A DNA stretch of 64,000 nt from Campylobacter sp. CCS1377 (GTDB lineage Bacteria; Campylobacterota; Campylobacteria; Campylobacterales; Campylobacteraceae), in the NCBI RefSeq assembly GCF_040008265.1, contig NZ_CP155620.1, positions 1,674,001 through 1,738,000 of the forward strand. The letters run 5' to 3'. Within the stretch, counting starts at the first letter, position 1. Every line of letters begins with the position of its first letter. The notes under the pieces were generated by a model. That model was not told the origin of the DNA. It saw nothing but the letters and a program-made list of their open reading frames with translations, and ran no database searches. The position numbers and the translations under genes are program-made. Positions 40,753 through 51,711 of the stretch are shown here, in pieces.

Positions 40753-41902
40753 TAATCTCTTCTTGCAAATCATCATAGTCTCGCTTTAATTTGTTAAAAA
40801 ATAAAGCATTAAGCAAAAAAATTCCATGCTTTTTAAAAGCCCCATAAAGATGAAAACCCCACAAACTAAAAATGCAACACAAAAAAGCTATAAGCGGAAA
40901 AAATAAAGCTAAAGCCATATAAAAAATCACAAAAGCACTTGTCCCTGATAAAATTTTATAAAGGCTTATGGTATGTTTTTCTTTAGAAAATTTTGCTGCT
41001 ATAAAAGAACTTAGAAAAATAGGCAAATTAAACAAAAAAGTAGGTATTACAATAATTGCTGTTATGAAAAATACCCAAAGGCTGAGCAAAAAAGACTTAG
41101 GAAAAATGGCACAATTTTTATACAAAAAAGCTTTAGAGCTTTTGATTTCATAAGACTTCAATTTTTCTTGTAATTTTGAAATTTTAGAATTTTTCAATAC
41201 TTTTAAATATAATTCATCTTTATACAAAGAAGAAAAAATAGCTATCTTCTCACAATTTTCTTGTTCTTTTTCATCTTTAAATTCTATCAGTATATTTTCT
41301 AAAGCGGTGCTAATTTGAGTATATAAAATTTCCTTATCTTGAATATGATCAAATTTTAAATTCTTTCCTTTAACAATAAAAACTTTAGAACCCATTTGAG
41401 TAGGATCATCATAAAAGATACTTAAAGGCGTGATTTCTAAAGCATTTTTTTGCAACATTAAATACGCTATTTTAGAAGCTCCATTGGCAAATTTTAAATG
41501 CTTGGGATTTAAAGCACTTGTGCCTTCTGGGAATATCCCTAAAGTACTGCCTCTTTGCATCAAATTTAAGCATTGTTTTAAGGCGCTAAAATTATCATTT
41601 TCTTTTACTTTTAAACCTTGTTGCAACGCCCTTTCTTTATCTTTTTCTCTTGTAATTTCAATACCTTGAAAGAAGATTTTTCCTAAAAAACTGCGTCTTA
41701 AATTTCTGGCTAGTAAAAATTGAATTTTGGGGAAAATAAAAGCGTATAAAAAACCATCAATGGCGCCATTTCTATGTGATAAAATAGCCATTTGACCTAA
41801 ATCATTATTTTTAGACAAATCTAAAAAAATAATTTTTCTAAAATAAGCAAAAACAAGCAAGAAAAGAAAAAATTTTAAAATTCCTTGCTTAAATTTTTGC
41901 AT
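40718..41902 (-). CDS. PlsC-type glycerolipid acyltransferase with extra membrane helices
   Basis: A 394-residue protein. Acyltransferase motif I reads ILSHRNGAIDGFLYAF near residue 42, with five residues between His and Asp instead of four, a variant seen in one subgroup of lysophospholipid acyltransferases. Motif III reads LGIFPEGTSALNPKHLKFA near 122. The C-terminal half (about 265-365) has two to four added membrane helices. The gene begins 14 bases after secY and is in line with the spc operon, so it may be cotranscribed with the ribosomal genes. With the PAP2 gene it forms a lipid-modifying pair. The substrate is unknown. Confidence 0.82.
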   Translation of the reverse strand: MQKFKQGILKFFLFLLVFAYFRKIIFLDLSKNNDLGQMAILSHRNGAIDGFLYAFIFPKIQFLLARNLRRSFLGKIFFQGIEITREKDKERALQQGLKVKENDNFSALKQCLNLMQRGSTLGIFPEGTSALNPKHLKFANGASKIAYLMLQKNALEITPLSIFYDDPTQMGSKVFIVKGKNLKFDHIQDKEILYTQISTALENILIEFKDEKEQENCEKIAIFSSLYKDELYLKVLKNSKISKLQEKLKSYEIKSSKAFLYKNCAIFPKSFLLSLWVFFITAIIVIPTFLFNLPIFLSSFIAAKFSKEKHTISLYKILSGTSAFVIFYMALALFFPLIAFLCCIFSLWGFHLYGAFKKHGIFLLNALFFNKLKRDYDDLQEEINEYFKNQNSAF

Positions 41903-41916
41903 TGAATTGAAAGGTT

Positions 41917-43182
41917 CTATAAACCTACCGCGCTTAAAGTTTGATATTTACTCATATAAATTTGGGCTTCAATTTTTCTCATAGTATCAAGTGCCACTTG
42001 CACTACAATCAACACTGAAGTTCCGCCAAAATAAAATGGCACACCCATAAATTTCACTAAAACCCAAGGCAAAGTCGCCACAAGTCCTAGATAAATCGAT
42101 CCAGATAGAGTCAAGCGCGAAGCAATTTCATTAAGATAATTTGCTGTGCCTTCTCCTGGACGAATTCCAGGGATAAAACCGCCTTGTTTTTTAAGATTTT
42201 CAGAAATATCTTTAGCATTAAACACAATAGAAGCATAAAAATATGCAAAGAAAATCACAAACAAGAAAGTTAAAATATGAAATAAATAACCATTTGGACT
42301 AAGATAGTCGTTGATGATTTTTAAATATTGATTATTACTAGCTTGTAAAATAGTAGCTGGAAACATTAAAATCGCACTTGCAAAAATTGGGGGAATAACT
42401 CCACTCAAATTTAGCTTAATAGGAATATAATTCATAATGCGTTTATTTTGATTTTGCATTACAACTTTGCGTGAGTAAGAAATAGGAATTCTTCTTTCAC
42501 CAAGTTCTACATAAATAATCACCCCAATAGTGAGTAAGATAATCAATAAAATCGCAAAAGCTACTAAGAAATTCATCTCGCCTGAGTTGATAAGATCAAC
42601 AGTTCCGCTAATTGCCGCAGGAATACCTGAAACAATACCCGCAAAAATAATCAAAGAAATACCATTACCCACACCTCTTTGTGTGATTTGCTCACCTATC
42701 CACATCAAAAGCATGGTTCCGCCAAGCATAGAAATAGCAGAAATGGCAATAAAAACATTCATATCTTCGATAACAATAGCACTACCGCCCGTTGATCCTG
42801 AAAGACTTTGAAGTCCAATGGCTACACCTATACTTTGCACTAAAGTTATAACTATAGTTGCATAACGAATGATTTGCATATATTTTTGCATACCGTCGCG
42901 TTCTTTTTTCATTTTGCCGATATTTGGGAAAGTTGCAGCGAGCAATTCCATGATGATAGAAGCAGTAATATAAGGCATAATGCCTAAAGCAATGATAGAA
43001 AATCTCTCAGCTGCACCACCACTAAACATATTAAACAAACCAAAAGCATTATTGCTCTGTTTGTTAAAAAAATCCGCAATAACTCCAGTATCCACACCGG
43101 GTACGCTTACATAAGCTAATACCCGATATGCCAACAAAAAGGCTAGAGTAATAAGGATTTTATTTACTAATGCCTTATTCAT
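41917..43182 (-). CDS. secY: Protein translocase subunit SecY
   Basis: A 421-residue, ten-helix channel protein of the Sec translocon in the inner membrane. Characteristic segments include LALLAYRVLAYV-like helix 1 (here AFLLAYRVLAYVSVPGVDTG), the cytoplasmic loop GERRIPISYSRKVV near 228, and the C-terminal IRPGEGTANYL. The family motif GNGISLIIFAGIVSGIP is also present. It starts within the stop codon of rplO (TAATG). Its position after L15 is the universal spc-operon arrangement. Confidence 0.97.
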   Translation of the reverse strand: MNKALVNKILITLAFLLAYRVLAYVSVPGVDTGVIADFFNKQSNNAFGLFNMFSGGAAERFSIIALGIMPYITASIIMELLAATFPNIGKMKKERDGMQKYMQIIRYATIVITLVQSIGVAIGLQSLSGSTGGSAIVIEDMNVFIAISAISMLGGTMLLMWIGEQITQRGVGNGISLIIFAGIVSGIPAAISGTVDLINSGEMNFLVAFAILLIILLTIGVIIYVELGERRIPISYSRKVVMQNQNKRIMNYIPIKLNLSGVIPPIFASAILMFPATILQASNNQYLKIINDYLSPNGYLFHILTFLFVIFFAYFYASIVFNAKDISENLKKQGGFIPGIRPGEGTANYLNEIASRLTLSGSIYLGLVATLPWVLVKFMGVPFYFGGTSVLIVVQVALDTMRKIEAQIYMSKYQTLSAVGL

Positions 43183-43574
43183 TATTTTGTTCCAGTAACG
43201 CTGATATTCTCGTCTTTGATTTTAGAAGCTAAATCTTTTGCGCTTACGCCAATTAGCTTGATTTTACTAACAGCCTTTGAAATTTTATGCACACTTTTTA
43301 TGCTCTCAAGAGTAATTTCACTAAGTTCTTTTACGGCTGTAATTTTTTCAACATTAATCACATAAGGTTTCAAAATTTTTGAAGTAAAACCTACTTTTGG
43401 CAATCTTCTTTGAAGTGGTTGTTGTCCACCTTCAAAACCTCTTTTTTCATTATAACCTTTTCTTGCAGTTTGTCCTTTGCCACCTTTGGTAGAGGTTTTG
43501 CCCATACCACTACCTTGTCCGCGACCTATTCTTTTAGTTTTATGAGTTGATCCTGCTGCTTTTTGTAAATTCAT
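43182..43574 (-). CDS. rplO: 50S ribosomal protein L15
   Basis: A 130-residue L15. The N-terminal extension is rich in Gly and Arg ([20 protein letters not shown], then [18 protein letters not shown]) and threads into 23S rRNA; a globular C-terminus follows. It lies 3 bases after rpsE and shares a base with secY. Confidence 0.97.
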   Translation of the reverse strand: MNLQKAAGSTHKTKRIGRGQGSGMGKTSTKGGKGQTARKGYNEKRGFEGGQQPLQRRLPKVGFTSKILKPYVINVEKITAVKELSEITLESIKSVHKISKAVSKIKLIGVSAKDLASKIKDENISVTGTK

Positions 43575-43577
43575 TTT

Positions 43578-44021
43578 TTATCCTTTTAACATTGTTAAAG
43601 CTTTAATTGTAGCACGAACCACATTAGCGGAGTTATTTGATCCTAAAGACTTAGTCAAGATATCTTTAATACCTGCAAGTTCTACAATAGGACGAGTAGA
43701 ACCACCCGCAATAACACCAGTACCTTCGCTAGCTGGTTTAAGTAAAATTCTACTTGCATTGTATTTTACTTCTACATCATGAGCAATAGTCGAACCTTTG
43801 GTTTTGACTTCAACGATATTTTTAAATGCATCATCAACTGCCTTACGAATAGCATCTGGAACTTCCTTAGCTTTGCCATAACCAACACCAACCAAACCTT
43901 TGCGGTTTCCAACAATAACCAAGGCAGTAAATCTAAATCTTCTACCACCTTTTACAACTTTAGTAACCCTGCCAATATCGACGATTACTTCTTCAAATTC
44001 TTCTTTATTATATTTTTCCAT
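43578..44021 (-). CDS. rpsE: 30S ribosomal protein S5
   Basis: A 147-residue S5, involved in decoding accuracy. The double-stranded RNA-binding N-terminal domain is seen as [20 protein letters not shown], followed by [20 protein letters not shown] and the C-terminal [19 protein letters not shown]. It is 17 bases after rplR, with a GGAGG ribosome binding site. Confidence 0.97.
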   Translation of the reverse strand: MEKYNKEEFEEVIVDIGRVTKVVKGGRRFRFTALVIVGNRKGLVGVGYGKAKEVPDAIRKAVDDAFKNIVEVKTKGSTIAHDVEVKYNASRILLKPASEGTGVIAGGSTRPIVELAGIKDILTKSLGSNNSANVVRATIKALTMLKG

Positions 44022-44038
44022 CGATTCTCCTCCGGGTT

Positions 44039-44395
44039 TTATAGCTTAATGCCATTTTCTCTTAAAGATTCAGCTAATGCTGCAATTACGCCATGATATA
44101 CATAACCATTTCTATCAAAAATAGCTTGTTCGATTTTTTTAGCTTTTAAAGATTTTGCAAATTCAGCTGCAATTTTTTTAGCACCTTCTTTATTTGCCTT
44201 AATACCTAATTTACGACCATCTGCTGCTACTAAAGTTACAGCTTTGATATCATCAATTGCTTGAATATAAAGGGTTCTATTTGATTTAAATACAGAAATT
44301 CTTGGCAAAGTTTCACAACCTGAAATTTTTGCTCTGATTCTTTTTTTTCTTTTAATTCTTAAATTAATTTTTCTTTTTAATATATTCGCTCTCAT
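44039..44395 (-). CDS. rplR: 50S ribosomal protein L18
   Basis: A 118-residue L18, which binds 5S rRNA. The basic N-terminus ([15 protein letters not shown]) and the C-terminal [20 protein letters not shown] are diagnostic. It lies 9 bases after rplF. Confidence 0.97.
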   Translation of the reverse strand: MRANILKRKINLRIKRKKRIRAKISGCETLPRISVFKSNRTLYIQAIDDIKAVTLVAADGRKLGIKANKEGAKKIAAEFAKSLKAKKIEQAIFDRNGYVYHGVIAALAESLRENGIKL

Positions 44396-44404
44396 ATTTA
44401 ACCC

Positions 44405-44941
44405 TTATTTCTTAGATGTTTTACCGGCTTTACGGATAATGCGTTCATCGGCATATTTAACACCTTTTCCTTTATATGGTTCAGGTGGTCTAAATTCACG
44501 AATTTGAGCAGCTACTTGACCTACAACTTGTTTATCGCTTCCTTTTACAACAATAGTATTCTTATCTACAGAAATTTCTATACCTTCTGGAATATCGTAG
44601 TTAATAGGATGTGAAAAACCAAGACTTAATTCTAAAACTTTACCTTTTAAAGCAGCCTTGTAGCCCACTCCATTAATTTCAAGAGTTTTTGAAAAACCTT
44701 GAGTTAAACCTACAACTATATTATAAGCTAAAGCTCTATAAGTTCCCCAATAAGCTCTACTTTGACGATCTTCACCTTTAGGAGCAAAGATAATATTGTT
44801 ATCTTTAATCTCAACATTTACATTCGCTTTAATATCAAGTTCTTTTGCTAAATTACCTTTTTTAAATTTCAGCAAATTTCCTTCTAACTTTACTTCTACC
44901 CCATTTGGGATAGCAATTGGTTGTTTACCTATACGAGACAT
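44405..44941 (-). CDS. rplF: 50S ribosomal protein L6
   Basis: A 178-residue, two-domain L6 starting [17 protein letters not shown]. The C-terminal motif [16 protein letters not shown], conserved in all L6, contacts the sarcin-ricin region. A 76-base gap, larger than elsewhere in the operon, separates it from rpsH. Confidence 0.97.
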   Translation of the reverse strand: MSRIGKQPIAIPNGVEVKLEGNLLKFKKGNLAKELDIKANVNVEIKDNNIIFAPKGEDRQSRAYWGTYRALAYNIVVGLTQGFSKTLEINGVGYKAALKGKVLELSLGFSHPINYDIPEGIEISVDKNTIVVKGSDKQVVGQVAAQIREFRPPEPYKGKGVKYADERIIRKAGKTSKK

Positions 44942-45017
44942 ATTTTTCCTTTTTATTTGTCTAGGATATTTCTACTTTTTTCAAGAATGGATACCCAATG
45001 CCATAAAAAGCAGATTT

Positions 45018-45413
45018 TTACCAAATGGTGCATAAAATTTCGCCACCAACTCCAGCTTTATAAGCTTCATCGTTTGCTAAAACACCACGAGATGTGCTAA
45101 CTACGATAGTACCATAACCATTTTTAAAACGCTTAATTTCATCTTTTCCTTTATAAACGCGACGACCAGGCTTAGAAACTCTTTTAATTTCATTAATTAC
45201 ACTATTACCTCTTTCATCGTATTTTAAAACAACATTGATGAATTTTTTCTTGTCTTCTTCAATTACATCAAAACTTTCAATATAACCTTTAGTTTGAAAA
45301 ATTCCAACTAAAGCTTCTACAACTTTAGAATGTAAAAGCTTGGTGGTTTCAAGTCTTCTCATTCCCGCATTACGAATTCTTGTGAGTGAATCTGAAATTA
45401 TATCATTTATCAT
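45018..45413 (-). CDS. rpsH: 30S ribosomal protein S8
   Basis: A 131-residue S8, a primary 16S binder and the likely translational repressor of the spc operon. It begins [18 protein letters not shown], and the C-terminal [20 protein letters not shown] matches the RNA-binding signature. It lies 9 bases after rpsN. Confidence 0.97.
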   Translation of the reverse strand: MINDIISDSLTRIRNAGMRRLETTKLLHSKVVEALVGIFQTKGYIESFDVIEEDKKKFINVVLKYDERGNSVINEIKRVSKPGRRVYKGKDEIKRFKNGYGTIVVSTSRGVLANDEAYKAGVGGEILCTIW

Positions 45414-45422
45414 TATTCATCC

Positions 45423-45608
45423 TTACCAACTTGCTTTCTTAAGACCTGGAATTAAGCCTTCATTTGCCATTTTTCTTAAACAAACTCTGCAAATTCCAAA
45501 ATCTCTATAAACTGAATGTGGACGCCCACAAATTTGGCATCTAGTATATCCCCTCACGCTAAATTTAGGTTTACGCGCTGCTTTTGCAATCATTGATTTT
45601 TTAGCCAT
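45423..45608 (-). CDS. rpsN: 30S ribosomal protein S14, zinc-binding type
   Basis: A 61-residue S14 of the short type with four Cys in CQICGRP and CRVCLRK, which bind zinc. I set the start at ATG 45608 ([13 protein letters not shown]) and not at the upstream in-frame ATG at 45635, because the short form has this N-terminus and AAGGAA lies just before it. It is one base after rplE. Confidence 0.95.
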   Translation of the reverse strand: MAKKSMIAKAARKPKFSVRGYTRCQICGRPHSVYRDFGICRVCLRKMANEGLIPGLKKASW

Positions 45609-45609
45609 C

Positions 45610-46152
45610 TTATTTTCCTTTTGTAAATGGCACACCGATAAGTTCTAATAACTTTTGTGCCTCTTTATCATTTTGTGCTGTTGTAACAATAGAAATATTC
45701 ATACCATGAGTGCGTAAAATTTTATCGTATTCTACTTCTGGGAACATTAATTGCTCATCAAGTCCGAAATTATAATTTCCGCGTCCATCAAAACCATCTC
45801 TACTTAAACCTCTAAAATCTTTCACACGAGGAAGAGCTATGGTAATGAGTTTATCAAGAAAAGCAAACATATTTTCTTTTCTTAAAGTTACCATTACTCC
45901 TACAGGAAAACCTTCACGAACCTTAAATCCCGCAACAGATTTTTTAGCTTTAGTAATCACTGCTTTTTGTCCTGCTATTAAAGAAATAGTATCAGCAACA
46001 TTTTGTAATACTTTTTGATCTTTTGCAAGCTCACCTGCACCTACGCTAATAACCACTTTTTCAAGTGCAGGAACAAGCATAGGATTTTTAATATCAAATT
46101 CTTTAACCAAAGCAGCTTTGATTTGTGAATCATATTTTTCTTTTAATCTCAT
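45610..46152 (-). CDS. rplE: 50S ribosomal protein L5
   Basis: A 180-residue L5, which carries 5S rRNA and contacts P-site t[38 protein letters not shown] and [20 protein letters not shown] are conserved family blocks. It lies 3 bases after rplX. Confidence 0.97.
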   Translation of the reverse strand: MRLKEKYDSQIKAALVKEFDIKNPMLVPALEKVVISVGAGELAKDQKVLQNVADTISLIAGQKAVITKAKKSVAGFKVREGFPVGVMVTLRKENMFAFLDKLITIALPRVKDFRGLSRDGFDGRGNYNFGLDEQLMFPEVEYDKILRTHGMNISIVTTAQNDKEAQKLLELIGVPFTKGK

Positions 46153-46155
46153 TGC

Positions 46156-46389
46156 TTACTCCTGAACTTTTGCCACATTGGAAATATCCATCGGCATTTC
46201 TTTATTTATAAAACCACCATTTGGGTTTTTATCACTAGGCTTAACTGCTTTTTTAGCAATTTTACATCCTTCAACTACTACTTTAAGAGTTTTTGGATAT
46301 ACAGCTAAAACCTTACCTGTTTTACCTTTGTCATCACCGGTGATAATCTTAACGCTATCACCTTTTTTAATTTTCAATTTAACCGCCAT
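46156..46389 (-). CDS. rplX: 50S ribosomal protein L24
   Basis: A 77-residue L24, an early assembly protein. The KOW motif [20 protein letters not shown] is near the N-terminus. It is shorter than the E. coli protein (104) but normal for Campylobacter. It overlaps rplN by one base. Confidence 0.97.
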   Translation of the reverse strand: MAVKLKIKKGDSVKIITGDDKGKTGKVLAVYPKTLKVVVEGCKIAKKAVKPSDKNPNGGFINKEMPMDISNVAKVQE

Positions 46390-46757
46390 TATAATACCTC
46401 CGGTGCTAGTGAAACGATTTTCATAAAGCCACCATATCTAACTTCTCTGCCCACTGGTCCAAAGATACGAGTTCCGATAGGTTCTCTTTTAGCATCAAGA
46501 ATAACCGCGGCATTCTCATCAAAACGAATCAAAGAACCATTATCTCTATGAATTTCTTTTTTAGTTCTAACAATAACTGCTTTTACTACTTGACCTTTTT
46601 TAACCTTACCGTTAGGTAAAGCTTTTTTTACAGATGCAACAATTACATCACCTACAGTAGCATATCTTCTTTTGCTACCTCCTAAAACCTTAATACACAT
46701 TAATTCTTTTGCACCGCTGTTATCAGCTACTGCAAGTCTTGTAAAACTTTGAACCAT
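46389..46757 (-). CDS. rplN: 50S ribosomal protein L14
   Basis: A 122-residue L14, which binds 23S rRNA near the L3/L19 bridge. It starts [20 protein letters not shown] and contains [20 protein letters not shown], both diagnostic. It shares one base with rpsQ and one with rplX. Confidence 0.97.
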   Translation of the reverse strand: MVQSFTRLAVADNSGAKELMCIKVLGGSKRRYATVGDVIVASVKKALPNGKVKKGQVVKAVIVRTKKEIHRDNGSLIRFDENAAVILDAKREPIGTRIFGPVGREVRYGGFMKIVSLAPEVL

Positions 46758-47008
46758 TACTCAACTCCTGTCGCTAATACAGATTTTAAGCGAAATGATT
46801 TTCTTTTAGAAAGTGGTCTGCATTCTATCGCAACGATCACATCACCCACTTTAGCTTCATTTCTTTCATCATGGATTAGATATTTTTTAAAGCGTTTTAC
46901 GATTTTTCTGTATCTTGGATGAACCACTTTTCTTTCTACTAATACGCTTACAGTTTTATCACCTGATTTTTGAACAATAACGCCCTGAATTTCTCTTTTA
47001 AATGTCAT
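46757..47008 (-). CDS. rpsQ: 30S ribosomal protein S17
   Basis: An 83-residue S17, an OB-fold primary 16S binder. It shows [19 protein letters not shown] and [20 protein letters not shown], the family signature. It lies 9 bases after rpmC. Confidence 0.97.
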   Translation of the reverse strand: MTFKREIQGVIVQKSGDKTVSVLVERKVVHPRYRKIVKRFKKYLIHDERNEAKVGDVIVAIECRPLSKRKSFRLKSVLATGVE

Positions 47009-47017
47009 TTTTGATCC

Positions 47018-47203
47018 TTATTTTAAAGCGTTAATTGCTGTATTGATTCTAGCAATGTCTTTTTTTGCTTGACTAATCTCTTTTGGATTAGTTAGTTGCA
47101 TAGTTTTTAGCTTTTGTTTTAAAGTAAACAAAAGCACCTTTTTTTCTTTTAACATTGTTGCAAGCTCAGCTGCTGTTTTATCTTTAATCTCAGTATATTT
47201 CAT
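47018..47203 (-). CDS. rpmC: 50S ribosomal protein L29
   Basis: A 61-residue helical hairpin protein at the exit tunnel, starting [15 protein letters not shown] use ATG 47203 in preference to the in-frame ATG at 47224, since this gives the normal length. AGAGAG lies upstream, and the start then overlaps rplP by 14 bases. Confidence 0.93.
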   Translation of the reverse strand: MKYTEIKDKTAAELATMLKEKKVLLFTLKQKLKTMQLTNPKEISQAKKDIARINTAINALK

Positions 47204-47615
47204 TTTGGCTCTCTCTTGTAACAAACTTAGTTTTAAATGGTAATTTATGCATTGCTAAAGTCAAAGCTTCTCTTGCCATTTCTTCGCTTACACCTGCCAT
47301 TTCATAAATAATACGACCTGGTTTAATATTCATTACCCATTCTTCAACTCCACCTTTACCTTTACCCATACGAGTTTCTAAAGGCTTTTTGGTTAAAGGC
47401 TTATCAGGGAAAACTCTAATCCAAGTTTTACCTTGTCTTTTAACAAAACGAGTTAAAGCAATACGAGCTGCTTCAATTTGGCGTGAATTGATGCGTCCTG
47501 CTTCAGTTGCTTTTAACGCATAATCACCAAATGTAAATTCAGTTCCACGATTAGCATAACCTCTGTTACGCCCTTTCATCATCTTACGATATTTTGTTCT
47601 TTTTGGCATTAACAT
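47190..47615 (-). CDS. rplP: 50S ribosomal protein L16
   Basis: A 141-residue L16, needed for A-site tRNA positioning. [19 protein letters not shown] and [20 protein letters not shown] are the conserved blocks. It lies 2 bases after rpsC. Confidence 0.97.
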   Translation of the reverse strand: MLMPKRTKYRKMMKGRNRGYANRGTEFTFGDYALKATEAGRINSRQIEAARIALTRFVKRQGKTWIRVFPDKPLTKKPLETRMGKGKGGVEEWVMNIKPGRIIYEMAGVSEEMAREALTLAMHKLPFKTKFVTRESQNEIY

Positions 47616-47617
47616 GA

Positions 47618-48319
47618 TTATTTACTCCTTCTTGTGCGTCTTGGTTTTTTAGCAGGAGCCGCTTCTTCTGTTTTTTCAGGTTGAACACCTTTTTGTAAAA
47701 CTTCACCTTTAAAGATCCAAACTTTCACACCGATGTTTCCATAAGTAGTTCTAGCTTCCGCAAAACCATAATCAATTCTTGCTCTTAAAGTATGAAGTGG
47801 TACACGACCTTCAAGATACCATTCAGTTCTAGCCATTTCAGCACCACCTAAACGACCAGAAACTGAAACTTTAATACCCTTAGCACCTGCTTTTTGTGCT
47901 CCTTGAATTACTTTTTTCATCGCTCTTCTAAAAGCAATTCTTTTTTCAAGTTGAGTCGCAACGCTTTCAGCAGCAAGTTGAGCTGAAGCACCTGCTTTTC
48001 TTTCTTCTTTAATATTGATATTTACATCTTTGCCGATTAAATCTTGCAATTCTTTTCTTAAAATATCAACATCACTACCTTTTTTACCAATGATAATTCC
48101 TGGTCTTGCAGCAACAACGGTTACACGAAGTTTTTTTGCTGTTCTTTCAACCAAAATTTGACTGATTCCTGCATAGTAAAGTTTTCTTTTTAAGAAAGCT
48201 CTGATTTTATAATCTTCACCAATATTTTCTACTAAATTTGCTTTAGTTGGAAACCATCTTGATTCCCAATTTCTATTAATTCCTAGTCTTAGACCGATTG
48301 GATTTACTTTTTGTCCCAT
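47618..48319 (-). CDS. rpsC: 30S ribosomal protein S3
   Basis: A 233-residue S3 at the mRNA entry site. The start [20 protein letters not shown] is followed by the KH motif [20 protein letters not shown] and the C-terminal [20 protein letters not shown] basic tail ([10 protein letters not shown]) closes it. It follows rplV with no gap. Confidence 0.97.
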   Translation of the reverse strand: MGQKVNPIGLRLGINRNWESRWFPTKANLVENIGEDYKIRAFLKRKLYYAGISQILVERTAKKLRVTVVAARPGIIIGKKGSDVDILRKELQDLIGKDVNINIKEERKAGASAQLAAESVATQLEKRIAFRRAMKKVIQGAQKAGAKGIKVSVSGRLGGAEMARTEWYLEGRVPLHTLRARIDYGFAEARTTYGNIGVKVWIFKGEVLQKGVQPEKTEEAAPAKKPRRTRRSK

Positions 48320-48709
48320 TTAGTTTTCCTTTTTTGCTGTTGCTTTTTTGGTGCTTGTCGCTTTAGCTGAAGTTTTTTTATCTGCTTTTGCTTCTACTTT
48401 GCTTACTTCTACCAAAATATGTGAAGTTGGTTTTCTAATACGACTTGCACTTCCTCTAGCACGCGGTCTAAATCTTTTTAACACTGCACCTGCATCTACG
48501 CGGCAACTTTTTACGATTACTTCATTTGCTTCAAAACCGCCATTTGCTACTGCACTTGAAATTGCATTGGCAATGTATTTAGCACCTTTATTTGGCATAA
48601 ATTTTAAACTAGCCATCGCTAATTCTGCATTCATTCCTTGAACTTCTCTTGCAATTAATCTCGCTTTAGTTGGAGATAATCTTATGAATTTAATTAATGC
48701 TCTACTCAT
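48320..48709 (-). CDS. rplV: 50S ribosomal protein L22
   Basis: A 129-residue L22, whose beta-hairpin lines the exit tunnel where macrolides bind; the loop reads [20 protein letters not shown]. The Lys/Ala/Thr-rich tail after residue 110 ([19 protein letters not shown]) is a lineage-specific extension. It lies 10 bases after rpsS. Confidence 0.97.
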   Translation of the reverse strand: MSRALIKFIRLSPTKARLIAREVQGMNAELAMASLKFMPNKGAKYIANAISSAVANGGFEANEVIVKSCRVDAGAVLKRFRPRARGSASRIRKPTSHILVEVSKVEAKADKKTSAKATSTKKATAKKEN

Positions 48710-48719
48710 ATCTTATCCC

Positions 48720-49001
48720 TTACTTACCAATTTTCTTTTGCACAGAGCCTTTGTGCCCTTTAAATGTGCGAGTTGGAGCAAATTCACCAAGTTTGTAACC
48801 GATGTGATTTTCAGTCACATAGACTGGGATAAAACTTTTGCCATTATGAACATTGAAAGTTAAACCTATCATATCAGGAATGATAGTGCTTCTACGAGAC
48901 CAAGTTTTAATAGGTTTATTATCATTAGCCTTTTTAGCAGCGATGACTTTTTTCATTACATGATCATCAACAAAAGGACCTTTTTTTAGTGATCTAGCCA
49001 T
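48720..49001 (-). CDS. rpsS: 30S ribosomal protein S19
   Basis: A 93-residue S19 in the small-subunit head. It starts [19 protein letters not shown] and contains [16 protein letters not shown]-like sequence (here [18 protein letters not shown]). It is one base after rplB. Confidence 0.97.
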   Translation of the reverse strand: MARSLKKGPFVDDHVMKKVIAAKKANDNKPIKTWSRRSTIIPDMIGLTFNVHNGKSFIPVYVTENHIGYKLGEFAPTRTFKGHKGSVQKKIGK

Positions 49002-49002
49002 C

Positions 49003-49833
49003 TTACTTTCCTTTTCTTCTTGAAATTATTAGTTTATCACTAGCTTTTTTACGGCGAGTTTTCGCACCTTTGGTTGGTTTGCCCCATGGAGTTACTGGGT
49101 GACGACCTGAATTTTTCTTACCTTCACCACCACCGTGTGGGTGATCTACTGGGTTCATGGCAGAACCACGAGTTTGTGGACGAATTCCTCTATATCTATT
49201 TCTACCTGCTTTACCGATAGTCACATTTGCCCATTCTTCATTTCCAACTTCACCTATACTTGCCATACATTCGGCTAAAACCTGTCTCATTTCACCACTT
49301 GCAAGTCTTAAGATAACATATTTATCTTCTTTACCCATAAGTTGTGCATAAGCACCTGCTGAACGGATCATTTGACCGCCTTTACCTGGTTTTAACTCAA
49401 CATTATGAACTATAGTTCCCACTGGAATGTTTTTAAGCTTCATTGCATTACCCGGCTTAATATCAAGTCCACTTTCAGCTGCTGCAACGATATCACCAAC
49501 ACCAAGTCCGCGTGGTTGAAGAATATATCTTTTTTCTCCATCTTTATAAGAAATCAAAGCAATTCTACAATTTCTATATGGATCATACTCAATCGCCTCT
49601 ACTTTACCTTCAATGCCAAATTTGCGGCGTTTAAAATCGATAATTCTATAAAGTTTTTTAGCACCTGCTTCTTTATGACGACTTGTAATTCTTCCATAAC
49701 TATTGCGACCCGCATGAGCTGGAAGTTTAATAAGTAGCGAACGAACACTTGGTTTTGCTGTAATATCTTCAGAACTTAAACCTGTGATATATCTTCTACT
49801 TGGAGTATATGGTTTATAAGTTTTAATTGCCAT
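49003..49833 (-). CDS. rplB: 50S ribosomal protein L2
   Basis: A 276-residue L2, essential for peptidyl-transferase assembly. [19 protein letters not shown] and the C-terminal [19 protein letters not shown], with the invariant His, are present. It lies one base after rplW. Confidence 0.98.
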   Translation of the reverse strand: MAIKTYKPYTPSRRYITGLSSEDITAKPSVRSLLIKLPAHAGRNSYGRITSRHKEAGAKKLYRIIDFKRRKFGIEGKVEAIEYDPYRNCRIALISYKDGEKRYILQPRGLGVGDIVAAAESGLDIKPGNAMKLKNIPVGTIVHNVELKPGKGGQMIRSAGAYAQLMGKEDKYVILRLASGEMRQVLAECMASIGEVGNEEWANVTIGKAGRNRYRGIRPQTRGSAMNPVDHPHGGGEGKKNSGRHPVTPWGKPTKGAKTRRKKASDKLIISRRKGK

Positions 49834-49834
49834 T

Positions 49835-50116
49835 TTAAGCCTCCGTATTTTCTAAGCTAACACCTTCTGGTAGCTTAACATAGAATTTTTTATAGTCATT
49901 TCTTTGACCTAAACGACCCCTAAAGCGTTTTACTTTTCCATCCATTCTTAAGGAATTGATGCTTTGCGGAGTTACACCAAAATATTCTTTTAAAACCGCT
50001 TTTAAACCTGTTTTAGTCATTTTTGGTGAAGTTTGAATAACTACGACACCTTGCTCTTGCAAATTCAAACTTTTTTCTGTATAAAGTATTGTTTTAATAT
50101 CAGTAATATCTGCCAT
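49835..50116 (-). CDS. rplW: 50S ribosomal protein L23
   Basis: A 93-residue L23 at the tunnel exit, the docking site for trigger factor and SRP. It shows [20 protein letters not shown] and [20 protein letters not shown]. It is 2 bases after rplD. Confidence 0.96.
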   Translation of the reverse strand: MADITDIKTILYTEKSLNLQEQGVVVIQTSPKMTKTGLKAVLKEYFGVTPQSINSLRMDGKVKRFRGRLGQRNDYKKFYVKLPEGVSLENTEA

Positions 50117-50118
50117 AA

Positions 50119-50733
50119 TTATCCCTCTTTTGTAATAGATTCTAATGCTGATTTTTCAATAATCACAGCATTAAATACAGATACTAAATAAGCATTAACT
50201 TCACTTATATCAACCACATAGCAATTTGCTAAATTTCTGTAAGCTAGAAGTGTTTTTTCATCTAGTAAATCTTTAACAATTAACGCATCTTTTACACCAA
50301 GCTTTTTAATTACAGCGTTTGCGTCTTTTGTTTTACCACTTTCAATCGTTAAATTTTCAACTGCAAAAAGCATACTATTATTTGCTTTATCCATTAAAGC
50401 TCTTTCAAGCGCTAATCTTTTTTGCTTTTTATTTACTTTTTGAAAATAATTACGATTATTTTTAGGTCCAAATGCCACAGCACCGCCAACCCAAACATTT
50501 GTTCTGGTTGATCCCGCTCTTGCGCCGCCACGACCTTTTTGTCTCCAAGGCTTTTTACCGCCACCACTTACATCACTTCTACCTTTTGTATGAGCTGTAT
50601 TTGCTCTAAGACTTGCAAGATAAGATTTTACATAAAGGTAAAGATTGTGTGAATTTACCTCTGCATAACTTGCAGGAAGTTCAAGTTCGCTTGTTTTTTC
50701 AAATTTATCATTTAAAACCGTTACTTTACTCAT
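50119..50733 (-). CDS. rplD: 50S ribosomal protein L4
   Basis: A 204-residue L4, lining the exit tunnel and, in some bacteria, repressing the S10 operon. The tunnel loop reads [20 protein letters not shown] followed by [20 protein letters not shown]. It overlaps rplC by four bases. Confidence 0.97.
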   Translation of the reverse strand: MSKVTVLNDKFEKTSELELPASYAEVNSHNLYLYVKSYLASLRANTAHTKGRSDVSGGGKKPWRQKGRGGARAGSTRTNVWVGGAVAFGPKNNRNYFQKVNKKQKRLALERALMDKANNSMLFAVENLTIESGKTKDANAVIKKLGVKDALIVKDLLDEKTLLAYRNLANCYVVDISEVNAYLVSVFNAVIIEKSALESITKEG

Positions 50734-51305
50734 TTTGCAATCCTTATTCTACCCATAGCACCGTTATATCCTGGCACTGCACCTTTTACAACTAAAATTT
50801 TATTTTCAGCATCATAAGATACAACTTCGTTTTTTACAGTTACAGTTGTATTTCCGTAATGTCCTGCCATTTTCATACCTGGTTGAACGCGACCTGGCCA
50901 TTCTCTATTACCAATAGAACCATGGCGTCTGTGAAATCTTGAACCATGACTTGCAGGACCACCAGCAAAATTATGTCTTTTCATAACCCCGCTATAACCT
51001 CTACCTTTAGAATTAAAGCTTACTTTTAGAATTTTTGCTTCACTTAAAGGATTTACATCAATATCACCTGCTTCATTATTTGCTACTTCTAAAGTCGCAA
51101 ATTTGTTAAATTCTGCAGAAAGATTGTATTTTTTTTGCTGACCTACAATACATTTATTTTTATTTTTACCTTTTGAATAGGCTACAATAGCTTTACCATT
51201 TACCACTTCACAAACTTTTGTATCAACGAGTTTTAATAAAGTCACTGGGATACTTGGATTGCTTATAGTTCTACTCATTCCAATTTTTTCTACAATATAT
51301 TCCAT
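50730..51305 (-). CDS. rplC: 50S ribosomal protein L3
   Basis: A 191-residue L3, reaching the peptidyl-transferase centre. It is shorter than the E. coli protein but normal for Campylobacter. [20 protein letters not shown] and [17 protein letters not shown] are the diagnostic loop. It lies 9 bases after rpsJ. Confidence 0.97.
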   Translation of the reverse strand: MEYIVEKIGMSRTISNPSIPVTLLKLVDTKVCEVVNGKAIVAYSKGKNKNKCIVGQQKKYNLSAEFNKFATLEVANNEAGDIDVNPLSEAKILKVSFNSKGRGYSGVMKRHNFAGGPASHGSRFHRRHGSIGNREWPGRVQPGMKMAGHYGNTTVTVKNEVVSYDAENKILVVKGAVPGYNGAMGRIRIAK

Positions 51306-51314
51306 GTTTTATCC

Positions 51315-51626
51315 TTATTTTCCCATTGCTCTTACTTCAACGCTTACTTCTGGCGCTAAATCAAGCTTGGTTAAAGAATCAACTGTGTCTGGAGTTGCCG
51401 CTACAATATCAAGCATACGCGCATGAATTCTCATCTCAAATTGTTCACGAGAATCTTTATTAATGTGTGGAGATTTTAACACTGTATAGCGTTTGATTTT
51501 AGTAGGCATTGGCACTGGACCTCTGATATCCGCACCTGTTCTTTTGACAGCTTCTACAATTGCTGCAACTGTTCTATCTAGTACTCGATGGTCATAAGCT
51601 TTAAGCTTAAGCCTAATTCTTTCCAT
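51315..51626 (-). CDS. rpsJ: 30S ribosomal protein S10
   Basis: A 103-residue S10, also the NusE transcription antitermination factor. It shows [20 protein letters not shown] and [20 protein letters not shown]. It is the first gene of the S10/spc operon, and a strong promoter lies about 60 bases upstream. Confidence 0.97.
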   Translation of the reverse strand: MERIRLKLKAYDHRVLDRTVAAIVEAVKRTGADIRGPVPMPTKIKRYTVLKSPHINKDSREQFEMRIHARMLDIVAATPDTVDSLTKLDLAPEVSVEVRAMGK

Positions 51627-51681
51627 AATTTTTCCTTTATAAAGAACTTGTTAGCTAAAACTAACTAAAAATAAAAATGAG

Positions 51682-51711
51682 AGTATAGTAAATTCGTGTT
51701 TTGATTGTCAA
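51682..51711 (-). promoter_or_regulatory. Promoter of the S10/spc ribosomal operon
   Basis: On the minus strand a perfect TTGACA (51711-51706) is followed after 18 bases by TATACT (51687-51682). This is unusually close to consensus for Campylobacter, as fits a highly expressed operon. The leader to rpsJ is about 50 bases. Confidence 0.8.
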
